Assembly (NCBI RefSeq): GCF_000382245.1
Contig: NZ_KB907876.1
Span: 1-64,000 of the forward strand
From: Kushneria aurantia DSM 21353
GTDB taxonomy: Bacteria; Pseudomonadota; Gammaproteobacteria; Pseudomonadales; Halomonadaceae
Direction of reading: 5' to 3'
DNA length: 64,000 nt
This document shows positions 36,099-48,621 of the stretch, piece by piece (within the stretch, counting starts at the first letter, position 1; each line of letters begins with the position of its first letter). A model generated the notes under the pieces. The model saw only the letters and a program-made list of their open reading frames with translations, ran no database searches and was not told where the DNA came from. The position numbers and the translations under genes are program-made.

Positions 36099-37532
36099 TC
36101 AACCGAGCTCCGACTCGGCGCTCTCGATGGCATCGAATTCCTCCTCCGGCGCCTGCGCCACCAGGTGGTGACGGCTGTAGAAGCCGAACCAGGCCAGCAT
36201 GATGGCATAGAACACGCCCGCCCACAGCGCCGCCACAAGGCTCACCACGAAGGTGGAGAGAAAGGCGATTACCGCCAGCCCCAGCGCCAGCGCGGAGGTG
36301 AAACGCCCGCCGGGAGTGCGAAACGGCCGCGCCAGGGCGGGCTCACGCGTGCGCAGCAGCAGATGCGAGAGCATCATCATGGCGTAGGAGATGGTGGCGC
36401 CGAACACCGCCATGGTAATCATCAGATCCCCCTGGCCGGTCAGCGACAGCAGAAAGCCGATCACACCCGGCACCACCAGCGCCAGCGTCGGCGCCCGGCG
36501 ACGGTTGGTAACCGATAGGGTGCGCGGCAGGTAGCCCGCCCGCGACAGCGCGAATACCTGCCGCGAATAGCCGAAGATGATCGAGAAAAACGACGCAATC
36601 AGGCCGAAAAGGCCCACCACGTTGACGAATGCCGCCGCCGCACTGCCCTCGCCATAGACCGCCTGCAGGGCGTCCACCAGCGGCGCCGCCGAGGTACTCA
36701 TCGCCTGCGCGCCGGCACCGCCGGGAGCGAGCAGCAGCATGCAGATGGCAAACAGCAGCAGCAGCGCCATGGCAGCGATGATGCCGCGCGGCATGTCGCG
36801 CCCCGGTTCGCGACTCTCCTCCGCCGCCAGCGGCACCCCTTCGATGGCGAGAAACAGCCACATGGCGAAGGGGATGGCACTCCAGATGCCCAGATAGCCC
36901 TCGGGCAGGAAGCTCGATGCCCCCACGGCGTCGCTGACCGGCATATCGAACAACCTGGCGGCGTCGAAGTGCGGCAGCATAGCGAGGATAAACACCACGA
37001 GTGCAATCACCGCCAGTGCCGTAATCCCCATCATGATGCGCAGCGCCTCGCCGGCGCCCCATAGATGAATACCCACGAAAACGATATAGAAGGCGGCGTA
37101 CACCAGCGGGCCGTCGAGCCCCACCAGCGAGTCGACATAGCCGCCGATGAAGATGGCGATCGCCGCCGGTGCAATGGCGTACTCGAGCAGGATGGCCGTG
37201 CCGGTAATGTAGCCGCCCCAGGGACCCAGCGCCCGCCGCGCGAAGCTGTAGCCGCCGCCGGCGGTGGGCAGCGACGAGGAGAGTTCGGCCAGCGACAGCA
37301 CCATCGCCGAGTACATCACCGCCATCAGTACGGTAGCGATCAACATGCCACCGAAACCGCCGGTGCCGATACCCAGATTCCAGCCGGCGAAGTCGCCGGA
37401 GATCACGTAGGAGACCCCCAGGCTGGCGAGCAGTATCCAGCCCGCCGCGCCCTGTTTGAGCTGGCGTTTCTGCAGATATTCGCTGTTGGCGGCACGCGAT
37501 CCGGCGCCGCCCGGGGAGGATTCGCGGGTCAT
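36099..37532 (-). CDS. APC-family permease, ethanolamine permease-like
   Basis: A 477-residue 12-helix amino acid/polyamine/organocation transporter. The opening YLQKRQLKQGAAGWILLASLGVSYVISGDFAGWN is typical of the ethanolamine permease (Eat) group, as are SLAELSSSLPTAGGGYSFARRALGPWGGYITG and FAMWLFLAIEGVPLAAEES. It probably imports ethanolamine or a related amine in symport. Ammonia-lyase genes (eutBC) are not here, so use may run through glutamylation with the neighbouring amidotransferase. Confidence 0.87.
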   Translation of the reverse strand: MTRESSPGGAGSRAANSEYLQKRQLKQGAAGWILLASLGVSYVISGDFAGWNLGIGTGGFGGMLIATVLMAVMYSAMVLSLAELSSSLPTAGGGYSFARRALGPWGGYITGTAILLEYAIAPAAIAIFIGGYVDSLVGLDGPLVYAAFYIVFVGIHLWGAGEALRIMMGITALAVIALVVFILAMLPHFDAARLFDMPVSDAVGASSFLPEGYLGIWSAIPFAMWLFLAIEGVPLAAEESREPGRDMPRGIIAAMALLLLFAICMLLLAPGGAGAQAMSTSAAPLVDALQAVYGEGSAAAAFVNVVGLFGLIASFFSIIFGYSRQVFALSRAGYLPRTLSVTNRRRAPTLALVVPGVIGFLLSLTGQGDLMITMAVFGATISYAMMMLSHLLLRTREPALARPFRTPGGRFTSALALGLAVIAFLSTFVVSLVAALWAGVFYAIMLAWFGFYSRHHLVAQAPEEEFDAIESAESELG

Positions 37533-37658
37533 GGCAGAGCCTTTTATTGTTGTTGAAAGAGCAGTGTAGCGATTGTCTCGAGTGGATATCGCCGCAACGC
37601 TACGGTTTCATCATGCGCGCAGTGTCTGCATGATGCGAACACTTATTGCCGCCGCGCA

Positions 37659-38615
37659 TTACCTCGTCGCCCGACTCAGCTCATCGCGGCGCGGCAGATC
37701 CGGCCCGCGCCTTGTGCAGGTGCGCCCGGCCGCGCTCATCGCAAAGCGCACCATGGCCTCGCGCTGTGCGCCATCCAGCCGTGCCGGGCCGTCGGGTGTC
37801 GCCAGCCCCTGCTCATCGAGCCAGCACAGCAGCGCCGCCATGAAACTGTCGCCGGCGCCCACCGTATCGACCACCTCGACGCGCTCCGGCATGAAGGCGT
37901 CACTGTCGTCCTGATAGTGATAGAGCGTCACCCCTTCGCCGCCCCGCGTCATGATTACCAGCGCACAGCGCTCACTCAACCAGCGCCTCACTATCCTTTC
38001 GGGATCATCTTCGGGATAGAGCAGCGCGAGGTCTTCGTCACTGACCTTGATCAGATGGGCATGGGTCGCGAAGGCGTCCACGCGCTCGCGCCAGCGCGCC
38101 ACGTCGGGTTCGACCATCAGCCGCACGTTGGGATCGAGGGTGATCAGGCAGCGCTCGCGCTCACGTTTGACCAGCTGCTCCAGCGTCTCGCCGGTGGGCG
38201 ATACCACCAGCGCATAGGAGCCGACATGTACCGCCGTCAGCGCATCATCGGGCGCCGGCAGGTGGTGCGGCGCCAGCATGCGGTCCGCGCCGCGCTGGTT
38301 GTAGAACATGTAGCGCGGCGAGCCGTTGTCATCCAGCGTCACCATCGCAAGGGTAGTAGCGCCATCGTCGATATCCGCCACCCGCTCGATATCCACGCCC
38401 TCGCTGCGCAGCACCGCGCGCAGCCGCTCACCGAGGGCGTCACGCGCCAGACCGGTAAAAAAGGCGCTACGCCTTTCAAGCCGCGCCAGACCGATCGCCA
38501 CGTTCATCGGCGAGCCGCCGGCCACGGCATGAAAATCGATGGCGCTGGCGTCGGGCGCCACCCGGCTCTCGTCGCCGAAAAAATCAAACAGCGCCTCGCC
38601 ACAGACCAGAAACAT
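37659..38615 (-). CDS. PfkB-family carbohydrate kinase (fructokinase-like)
   Basis: A 318-residue ribokinase-superfamily sugar kinase. N-terminal GGSPMNVAIGLARL and C-terminal VDTVGAGDSFMAALL (catalytic aspartate and anion hole) are the two PfkB signatures; MTRGGEGVTLYH lies between. The MFLVCGEALFDFF start fits bacterial fructokinases. I chose the ATG at 38615, with GGAGGG upstream. A polyol dehydrogenase is encoded nearby on the same strand, so the pair could convert a sugar alcohol to a ketose phosphate, but a transporter is not present. Confidence 0.86.
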   Translation of the reverse strand: MFLVCGEALFDFFGDESRVAPDASAIDFHAVAGGSPMNVAIGLARLERRSAFFTGLARDALGERLRAVLRSEGVDIERVADIDDGATTLAMVTLDDNGSPRYMFYNQRGADRMLAPHHLPAPDDALTAVHVGSYALVVSPTGETLEQLVKRERERCLITLDPNVRLMVEPDVARWRERVDAFATHAHLIKVSDEDLALLYPEDDPERIVRRWLSERCALVIMTRGGEGVTLYHYQDDSDAFMPERVEVVDTVGAGDSFMAALLCWLDEQGLATPDGPARLDGAQREAMVRFAMSAAGRTCTRRGPDLPRRDELSRATR

Positions 38616-38783
38616 AACCTGCCCTCCAAATGATCCCGAAGGTGGCAAGCCTGCCACAGTTCGCTCATCGGGTGGGAGACAAGGGTAAAGAAAGCGCCTT
38701 CAGACGGCGCGCGAACGGCCGATACAGTGTTTTAACCTCCCCCTCCCTGCTCAGGCACTCCAAAAGCAACAAGGAGAAATCCC

Positions 38784-39194
38784 ATGCTACCGCGCCCTAC
38801 CGTCAGGCTGAGACTGATCGCCACACTGAGTGCCTGTGTGCTGACCGCCGTTATCCTCGGCGTTTTCGCGTTTCAGGCGCTGAGCAATGCCAATAACGCC
38901 CTTCGCGACGTCTATCAGCGCAACGTGGTACCCATGCAGGCAGTGCTGGAGATGCGCGACGTGATTCTCGATATGCGCGGACGAATGCTACTGCCGGCGC
39001 TGCTGGCCAGCGAGGAAGAAACAGCCGAACTGCAGCAGGAGTATGCCGGCTTTGTGCAGATGATCGACAGTGACTGGACGCTGTTTCGCGTCGAGTCCCA
39101 CCAATCCGAGGCAGCCGCTGCCCGGAACGCCGTACAGAAAGCGCACGAGGAGCACAGCAGCGGCGCGGCATTGATCGGTGCTTCACCGGCATAG
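38784..39194 (+). pseudogene. Truncated methyl-accepting chemotaxis protein (N-terminal third)
   Basis: The 136-residue product begins like a chemoreceptor: a basic start, TM1 (about 11-31, LIATLSACVLTAVILGVFAF), and a four-helix-bundle sensor start with NALRDVYQRNVVPMQAVLEMRDVI. It stops with TAG before helix 3 completes; TM2, HAMP and the signalling domain are absent. The next gene lies 60 bases away on the other strand, so the rest was deleted. A ribosome-binding site (AAGGAG) remains, so a membrane stub may still be made. Confidence 0.8.
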
Positions 39195-39222
39195 CGGGAC
39201 GATACCCTTCGGGCAGCGAGCA

Positions 39223-39245
39223 GCAGGCGACGAACCGTCGCCTGC
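39223..39245. other. Perfect hairpin between the chemoreceptor stub and the polyol dehydrogenase
   Basis: GCAGGCGACG and CGTCGCCTGC form a perfect 10-bp stem around AAC, between two convergent gene ends. There is no T-run, so it may be an mRNA 3'-stabiliser rather than an intrinsic terminator. Confidence 0.5.
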
Positions 39246-39255
39246 CGGATGCGGC

Positions 39256-40305
39256 TCAGGCCGACGCCATCCGAATCTGCAGCTTGATGTCGTTCGGACG
39301 CGCCTCGGCGGCACGCTCGAAGGCCTCGACACTCTGGTCGAACTCGAAGGTGTGGGCGATCAGCGGATTGAGGTCGACCTTGCCGGCGGCAATGATCTCC
39401 AGCGCACGATCGAAGACGTGGGCGTAGCGAAAGATGCTCTCGACGCGCACCTCCTTGACCTGGGCGGCAACCACGTCAAACGCTACCTTCTCCGGTGGCA
39501 TGCCCACCAGCACCAGTACGCCACCGGGGCGCACGCAGGCCAGCGCATCGTCGAACACCTTCGTGCTGCCGCTCGCCTCGAACACCGCATCGGCGCCCCA
39601 TGTCTCGCCAACATGGTTATCCAGCACTTCGCGCAGCGACTCGCGCGCCACGTTAACCGGCACCAGACCTTCATAGCCGCGCGCGACCGCCAGTTTTTCA
39701 TCGACCACGTCGGAGATCAGAATACGGCTGGCGCCCGATGCCCGCGCCGCCAGCGCCACCATCAGGCCGATAGTGCCACCGCCGGTCACCACGCAGGTAC
39801 TACCGGGCTCGAGCCGGGCCTTTGCTACCGCGTGAACGCCCACCGCAAAGGGCTCGATCATTGCGCCTTCGGCGTACGATACCGCATCCGGCAGGCGAAA
39901 GGTGAAAGCGGCGGGATGCACGACCTGCGGCGTCAGGCAGCCGTGTATGGGCGGCGTCGCCCAGAAGCGCACCGCCGGATCGACGTTGTAGATGCCCATC
40001 CGCGCGGCGCGCGAGTCAGGATCGGGAATGCCCGGCTCCATGCAGACGCGGTCGCCGGGTTTGAGATGGGTGACATTATCGCCCACCTCGCGCACCGTGC
40101 CGGAGGCCTCGTGGCCCAGCACCATCGGCTCGCGCACCACAAAATCACCAATGCGCCCGTGCGTATAGAAGTGGATATCGCTGCCGCAGATGCCGACGGT
40201 GTGGATATCGATGCGCACGTCATCGTCGCCCATTTCGCCGGGCAGGTCGATCTCGCGCAGGTTCAGTTCATGAGGCTTTTCCAATACCAGAGCTCGGGCT
40301 TTCAT
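39256..40305 (-). CDS. Zinc-type polyol dehydrogenase (xylitol/sorbitol dehydrogenase-like)
   Basis: A 349-residue medium-chain dehydrogenase. The catalytic zinc site is present ([15 protein letters not shown] with Cys and LGHEASGTV with His-Glu), as is the NAD fold [13 protein letters not shown]. The four cysteines of the structural zinc lobe are replaced in [21 protein letters not shown]; this is a trait of one xylitol-dehydrogenase subfamily, also marked by [20 protein letters not shown]. It oxidises a polyol to a ketose. GGGAGAG precedes the ATG. Confidence 0.87.
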   Translation of the reverse strand: MKARALVLEKPHELNLREIDLPGEMGDDDVRIDIHTVGICGSDIHFYTHGRIGDFVVREPMVLGHEASGTVREVGDNVTHLKPGDRVCMEPGIPDPDSRAARMGIYNVDPAVRFWATPPIHGCLTPQVVHPAAFTFRLPDAVSYAEGAMIEPFAVGVHAVAKARLEPGSTCVVTGGGTIGLMVALAARASGASRILISDVVDEKLAVARGYEGLVPVNVARESLREVLDNHVGETWGADAVFEASGSTKVFDDALACVRPGGVLVLVGMPPEKVAFDVVAAQVKEVRVESIFRYAHVFDRALEIIAAGKVDLNPLIAHTFEFDQSVEAFERAAEARPNDIKLQIRMASA

Positions 40306-40322
40306 CGGATCTCTCCCAGGGG

Positions 40323-40348
40323 CAAAAAGAGCGGCGCGATGGCCGCTC
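40323..40348 (-). terminator. Terminator of the aru/ast operon
   Basis: On the minus strand GAGCGGC pairs with GCCGCTC (loop CATCGC) and is followed by five T. It lies 67 bases after the astB stop. Confidence 0.85.
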
Positions 40349-40414
40349 GAGTTACTCCTATCGCGCCCTTAATGCTGCCAAAAGCCAATGCGACATTAGG
40401 CGTAGGCGCGCTGC

Positions 40415-43335
<2,921 letters not shown>

Positions 43336-44376
43336 TCAGGTCTCCAGCAGCCGCAGGCTGTCGCCTTCGGCCACCTGTAGACGCTGCGCCTCTTCAGGGG
43401 TCAGGCGAATGTCGTCGCCCTCCGGGCCGCGCCCCAGCCAGGCGGCGCGAAACGCCGTCGGCGAGCTGGCGGTAGCGGCCAGCCAGGCGGGGCGCGCGGC
43501 GCGCTCGACGCTGTCGTCGAGGCGCACCCGGGCGCTGCGGGTATGGCGTATCGAGTGTACGTCATCGATATAGGCCTCGACGGTCGGGCCGCCGTCGAAG
43601 AGATCGATATAACCTTCGAAGCGCAGGCCATCGCGGTTGAGCATCGCCAGCGCCGGCCGGGTCTGATGGTGCACCTGGCCGATACAGTCGCGGGCGCTCT
43701 GCGGCAGAAAGGAGGTGCAGATGGGGTGGCGCGGCATCATCTCGCCGATGAAGCTCTTCTCGCCCATACCGGTGAGGTGATCGGCACGCTGAAACTCGAT
43801 GGGCAGGAACTTCTGCCCCAGCGCCTCCCAGAAGGGGCTTTTGCCGTCGTCATCGAAGCGCCCGCGCATCTCCGCCAGTACCCGCTCGGGGAAGCGACTG
43901 CGAAAAGCGGCCATGAACAGCCAGCGCGCCCGCGACAGCAGGGTGCCGTTGCGGCTGTTGCGATGTGCTGCGCCGCGCCAGGGCTCACGCAGATAAAGCG
44001 AGCAGACCTCCGCGCTGCCGGTATGATCGGAGCAGAGAAACAGCGTATCCAGCGTCCGGTGCAGCCCCAGTCGGCTGGAGGAGTGCGCCAGCTGACCGAT
44101 GCGGTAGTGGTAGAAGGGAGCGTCGAGCCCCACCCGCGCCTCGATGGCACAGCAGCCGGCCAGCCGCTCGGCGCGCTCACCGGGCTGCTGGTCGTCTTCC
44201 AGCACGAAAAAATAGAGCGCATCCTCGGCCTCGCCGGCAAGGCTTTGACGCGCGTGGTCGATCTTGTCAGCGAGAAAATCACGGTTGTCAGGCAGCGAAG
44301 TGAAGCCGGGGCCGGTCTCCACGGCAATCTCGCGCAGGGCGTCGATATCCGCCGTTTCAACGGGTCGAATCAGCAT
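43336..44376 (-). CDS. aruG: Arginine N-succinyltransferase, beta-type subunit (AruG)
   Basis: A 346-residue GNAT-fold enzyme that succinylates arginine (and ornithine) using succinyl-CoA. MLIRPVETADIDALREIAVETGPGFTSLPDNRD and FYHYRIGQLAHSSSRLGLHRT are typical AstA/AruG segments; CSLYLREPWRG follows. The ATG at 44376 is eight bases from AGGAGG and is better than the GTG at 44382. It overlaps the end of aruF, and the two polypeptides form the heteromeric enzyme of pseudomonads. Confidence 0.93.
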   Translation of the reverse strand: MLIRPVETADIDALREIAVETGPGFTSLPDNRDFLADKIDHARQSLAGEAEDALYFFVLEDDQQPGERAERLAGCCAIEARVGLDAPFYHYRIGQLAHSSSRLGLHRTLDTLFLCSDHTGSAEVCSLYLREPWRGAAHRNSRNGTLLSRARWLFMAAFRSRFPERVLAEMRGRFDDDGKSPFWEALGQKFLPIEFQRADHLTGMGEKSFIGEMMPRHPICTSFLPQSARDCIGQVHHQTRPALAMLNRDGLRFEGYIDLFDGGPTVEAYIDDVHSIRHTRSARVRLDDSVERAARPAWLAATASSPTAFRAAWLGRGPEGDDIRLTPEEAQRLQVAEGDSLRLLET

Positions 44377-45401
44377 GCGCACTCCCTCCTTTCCAGCACC
44401 AGCAGCGGCGTATCGTTGTCGACGCCAAGGCGCTGCGCCCGGCCGGCATCGACCACGCAGCGCCCCTGTTCATCCAGCGTCGCGCCGGTACTCAGCAGGG
44501 CGCGAAAACCGCCGTCGCGTTGACTGGCGAGCAGCATCTCGCCCTCGCCACGCTCGGCCGGCTGGTCACGCAGGCGCGCCGGACAGCGCCGTGGGCGCGG
44601 CAGATGATCCCGCCCGGCCTCCAGAAGCGGTCCACCATCAAGCAGATCGACGTGGCGCGAGGGGGTAAAGCCCTCGCGCTGCCAGCCCTCGAGCGCCTCG
44701 CTGTGCAGCGGATGTACGCGGCCGATCGCGTCGCGAGCGGCGTCATCGAGCAGCGGCTGATACAGCGGGAAGGGGGGCATCACCTCACCGATGAAGCTTT
44801 TCGAGCCAAGACTGGCGGCGCGATGCACCTCCTCGAACTCGCGGGAGAAGAAATGGCGCCCGACACCTTCCCAGAAGGGGCTGCGCCCGCCGCTCTGATA
44901 ACCCGGCAGGGCCACGAACAGCAGCGGCGCGAAACGCTCCGGAACAGCCGCCACCAACGCCAGCCGGGCGGCGCGCAGCAACCGCTTGATCTCGCCGCGA
45001 GCGGGATGATCGCGGCGGGTGGCCAGCGCACACAGCAGCGTGGCGTGGGACATCTCGTGGGAGATCGACAGGATATCCACTTCGCGGCGCACGTCGAGCT
45101 GCTGCGAAGCGTGAATCAGGGTTTCGCGACGGTAGGTGTAGTAGACCTCGCGACCGCCGGCGAGGGGCTTGAGAGTCGCCGTTCCCAGCACCTCACCGTC
45201 ATCGTCTTCCACCACCAGCGTCAGCGCCACATCCTCGGGGGCGGTGGCCTCGCTCTGAAAGGCACGACTGCTGGACTCGAGCCGCGCCGCCAGTCGCTCG
45301 CGATCCGGCGGCAGATTGGTCAGCGCCGGCGACGCGTCCTGCGCCAGCGCCAGCAGGGCATCGAGATCGTCCAGCGTCGCGCTGCGGGCAAGCAGTGTCA
45401 T
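44370..45401 (-). CDS. aruF: Arginine N-succinyltransferase, alpha-type subunit (AruF)
   Basis: A 343-residue paralogue of aruG with LARSATLDDLDALLALAQDASPALTNLPPDRE, then EVYYTYRRETLIHASQQLDV and FIGEVMPPFPLYQPLLDDAARDAIG. Both chains are needed in Pseudomonas aeruginosa. It starts four bases after the aruC stop, so the order is aruC-F-G-D-B, as in Pseudomonas, minus aruE, which here is at 26.6 kb. Confidence 0.93.
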   Translation of the reverse strand: MTLLARSATLDDLDALLALAQDASPALTNLPPDRERLAARLESSSRAFQSEATAPEDVALTLVVEDDDGEVLGTATLKPLAGGREVYYTYRRETLIHASQQLDVRREVDILSISHEMSHATLLCALATRRDHPARGEIKRLLRAARLALVAAVPERFAPLLFVALPGYQSGGRSPFWEGVGRHFFSREFEEVHRAASLGSKSFIGEVMPPFPLYQPLLDDAARDAIGRVHPLHSEALEGWQREGFTPSRHVDLLDGGPLLEAGRDHLPRPRRCPARLRDQPAERGEGEMLLASQRDGGFRALLSTGATLDEQGRCVVDAGRAQRLGVDNDTPLLVLERRECAC

Positions 45402-45405
45402 GGGC

Positions 45406-46707
<1,302 letters not shown>

Positions 46708-46783
46708 TCAGCCAGGCGAAAGCAGGGCCCTTGCGACACTTGAGCCCTGCGACAGGATGGTTCGCGGGTGATCAATGCACGTA

Positions 46784-47986
46784 TCAGGTCAGATCAACGA
46801 CATCGAAATCGACCTTCGGATTGACGTCGACGTCGTAGTCCACATCGTCGCGGTCAAAGCCGAACAGTTTGAGAAATTCGTGCTTGTAGCCGGCGTAGTC
46901 GGTCAGCTCATGGACGTTGTCGCTGGTCACCTGCGGCCACAGCTGCTTGCAGGCGCTCTGTACATCGTCCTGCAGCTCGAGGTCATCAAAGCGCAGGCGG
47001 CCGGCCTCATCGGTCTCGGGCGTCGAGTCGTCGGACAGATAGTCGTGAAAGAGGCGGTTGAGCTGTTCGATAGTGCCTTCGTGAAGCCCTTTCTCCTTCA
47101 TGATGCGATAGACGATGGAGATGTACAGCGGCATGACGGGAATCGCCGCACTGGCCTGGGTAACCACCGACTTGAGCACCGCGACACGAGCATGGCCGCC
47201 GCGGGCCGAGAGGCGCTGGTGAATGGCCACGGCCGCACGGTCGAGATCCTCCTTGGCACGGCCGAGGGTACCGTGCCAGTAGATCGGCCAGGTGATGTCG
47301 GTGCCGATGTAGCTGAAAGCCACGGTTGCGGCGCCTTCAGCCAGCACGTCGGCACGCTCCAGCGCCTCCATCCACAGCTCCCAGTCTTCGCCACCCATCA
47401 CCTTCACGGTGTTGGCGATCTCCTCGTCGCTGGCCGGCTCGACCACGGCCTCGGTGATACGGTCGCGGTTGGTATCCAGCGCGGTGGCACGGTACGTCTC
47501 ACCAATCGGCTTGAGCGCAGATTTGACCACTTCGCCGCTGTCGGGAAGCTTGCGTACCGGCGAGGCAAGCGAATAGATCACCAGATCGATCTTGCCGCCC
47601 ATTTCGTTTTTGATCATCTCGATCGCCCTGTCACGGGTTTCGTGGGCGAAGGCATCGCCGTTGATCGAGCGGCTGTAGAGACCCTCCTCACTGGCGAAGC
47701 GGTCGAAGGCGGCGGCGTTATACCAGCCCGCCGAACCGGGGCGGGTTTCGGTGCCGGGCTTTTCGAAAAACACGCCCAGGGTATCGGCACCGCTGCCGAA
47801 GGCAGCACTGATGCGCGCCGCCAGTCCGTAGCCGGTCGAAGCGCCGATCACCAGCACCTTTTTGGGACCGTTGTCGATGCGGCCACGTCGGCGCGTCACA
47901 TCGATCTGTTCGCGCACGTTGCGGGCGCAGCCGACCGGATGGGTGGTGGTACAGATGAAACCGCGAACCTTGGGATGGATGACCAC
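46784..47986 (-). CDS. fabV: Trans-2-enoyl-CoA / enoyl-ACP reductase FabV
   Basis: A 400-residue NADH-dependent reductase that completes each cycle of fatty acid elongation. It has the long FabV version of the short-chain dehydrogenase fold: [18 protein letters not shown] at the start, [22 protein letters not shown] for NADH, and the YX8K catalytic pair Y236/K245 in [17 protein letters not shown]. FabV is naturally insensitive to triclosan. GTG at 47986, behind GAGG, gives the family length; the frame to 48175 is too long. Confidence 0.95.
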   Translation of the reverse strand: MVIHPKVRGFICTTTHPVGCARNVREQIDVTRRRGRIDNGPKKVLVIGASTGYGLAARISAAFGSGADTLGVFFEKPGTETRPGSAGWYNAAAFDRFASEEGLYSRSINGDAFAHETRDRAIEMIKNEMGGKIDLVIYSLASPVRKLPDSGEVVKSALKPIGETYRATALDTNRDRITEAVVEPASDEEIANTVKVMGGEDWELWMEALERADVLAEGAATVAFSYIGTDITWPIYWHGTLGRAKEDLDRAAVAIHQRLSARGGHARVAVLKSVVTQASAAIPVMPLYISIVYRIMKEKGLHEGTIEQLNRLFHDYLSDDSTPETDEAGRLRFDDLELQDDVQSACKQLWPQVTSDNVHELTDYAGYKHEFLKLFGFDRDDVDYDVDVNPKVDFDVVDLT

Positions 47987-48148
47987 ACTGACCTCGCTGA
48001 AACCTTGTGAATGACGACCCGCCGCCAGCGGCAGGCGTTTATGGCGACCGTTGCGCCACCGACGATCACTGCATTTTAGCTGCTGGCTGCGACGCTGTCC
48101 GCCCACGGCTACACTGAGGGCTTCACTTGCCCTGACGTAGACGACACC

Positions 48149-48559
48149 TTGTCCGAGCACGACACCGACTCCCACCCCCAGCAGCTACTCGATCATCGCC
48201 GCGAGCTATGGCTGGTGCTGGCGCCGCTGTGGCTCGACCGCGAGCCGGGCGAACGCGACTATGCCCACATGGCGGCAGTGATCGAGCGCTACGATTTCAG
48301 CGACGCCGAGCTCGAACGGCTCTACCGTGTGGAAATGTCACCGGTGCTGGCACGCCATCAGCTATCACTGGCGGGTGAGTGGCGCCAGTTCGACGAAGAC
48401 CGCCTGCTGCGCCAGCTGACCTGGCATGTCTGGCGGCTGACCCCCAACCGGCGGCGCTGGTGGATGCTGATTTCGGGACTCACCACCATGATGACCCGTC
48501 ACCGCTTCAATATGCTGATGGACGTGGTGCTGACGCGGCGCGGCGACGGCATCAGCTGA
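48149..48559 (+). CDS. DUF7079-like small protein
   Basis: A 136-residue soluble protein with [35 protein letters not shown] and a middle [25 protein letters not shown], resembling small proteobacterial proteins I associate with DUF7079. Function unknown. The C-terminal 45 residues, rich in Arg/Trp ([17 protein letters not shown]), differ from the family core. The start is probably TTG at 48149 with only a weak ribosome-binding site. It lies between divergent fabV and a terminator of the mscS gene. Confidence 0.65.
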   Translation: MSEHDTDSHPQQLLDHRRELWLVLAPLWLDREPGERDYAHMAAVIERYDFSDAELERLYRVEMSPVLARHQLSLAGEWRQFDEDRLLRQLTWHVWRLTPNRRRWWMLISGLTTMMTRHRFNMLMDVVLTRRGDGIS

Positions 48560-48571
48560 GCGGGTATTGAC

Positions 48572-48596
48572 AAAAAGGGCGCCATGCACGGCGCCC
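48572..48596 (-). terminator. Terminator after the mechanosensitive channel gene
   Basis: On the minus strand GGGCGCC-GTGCAT-GGCGCCC is followed by five T; it may also act on the convergent DUF7079-like gene. Confidence 0.85.
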
Positions 48597-48621
48597 CTGA
48601 AAACTTCACCAGCTGACGACA

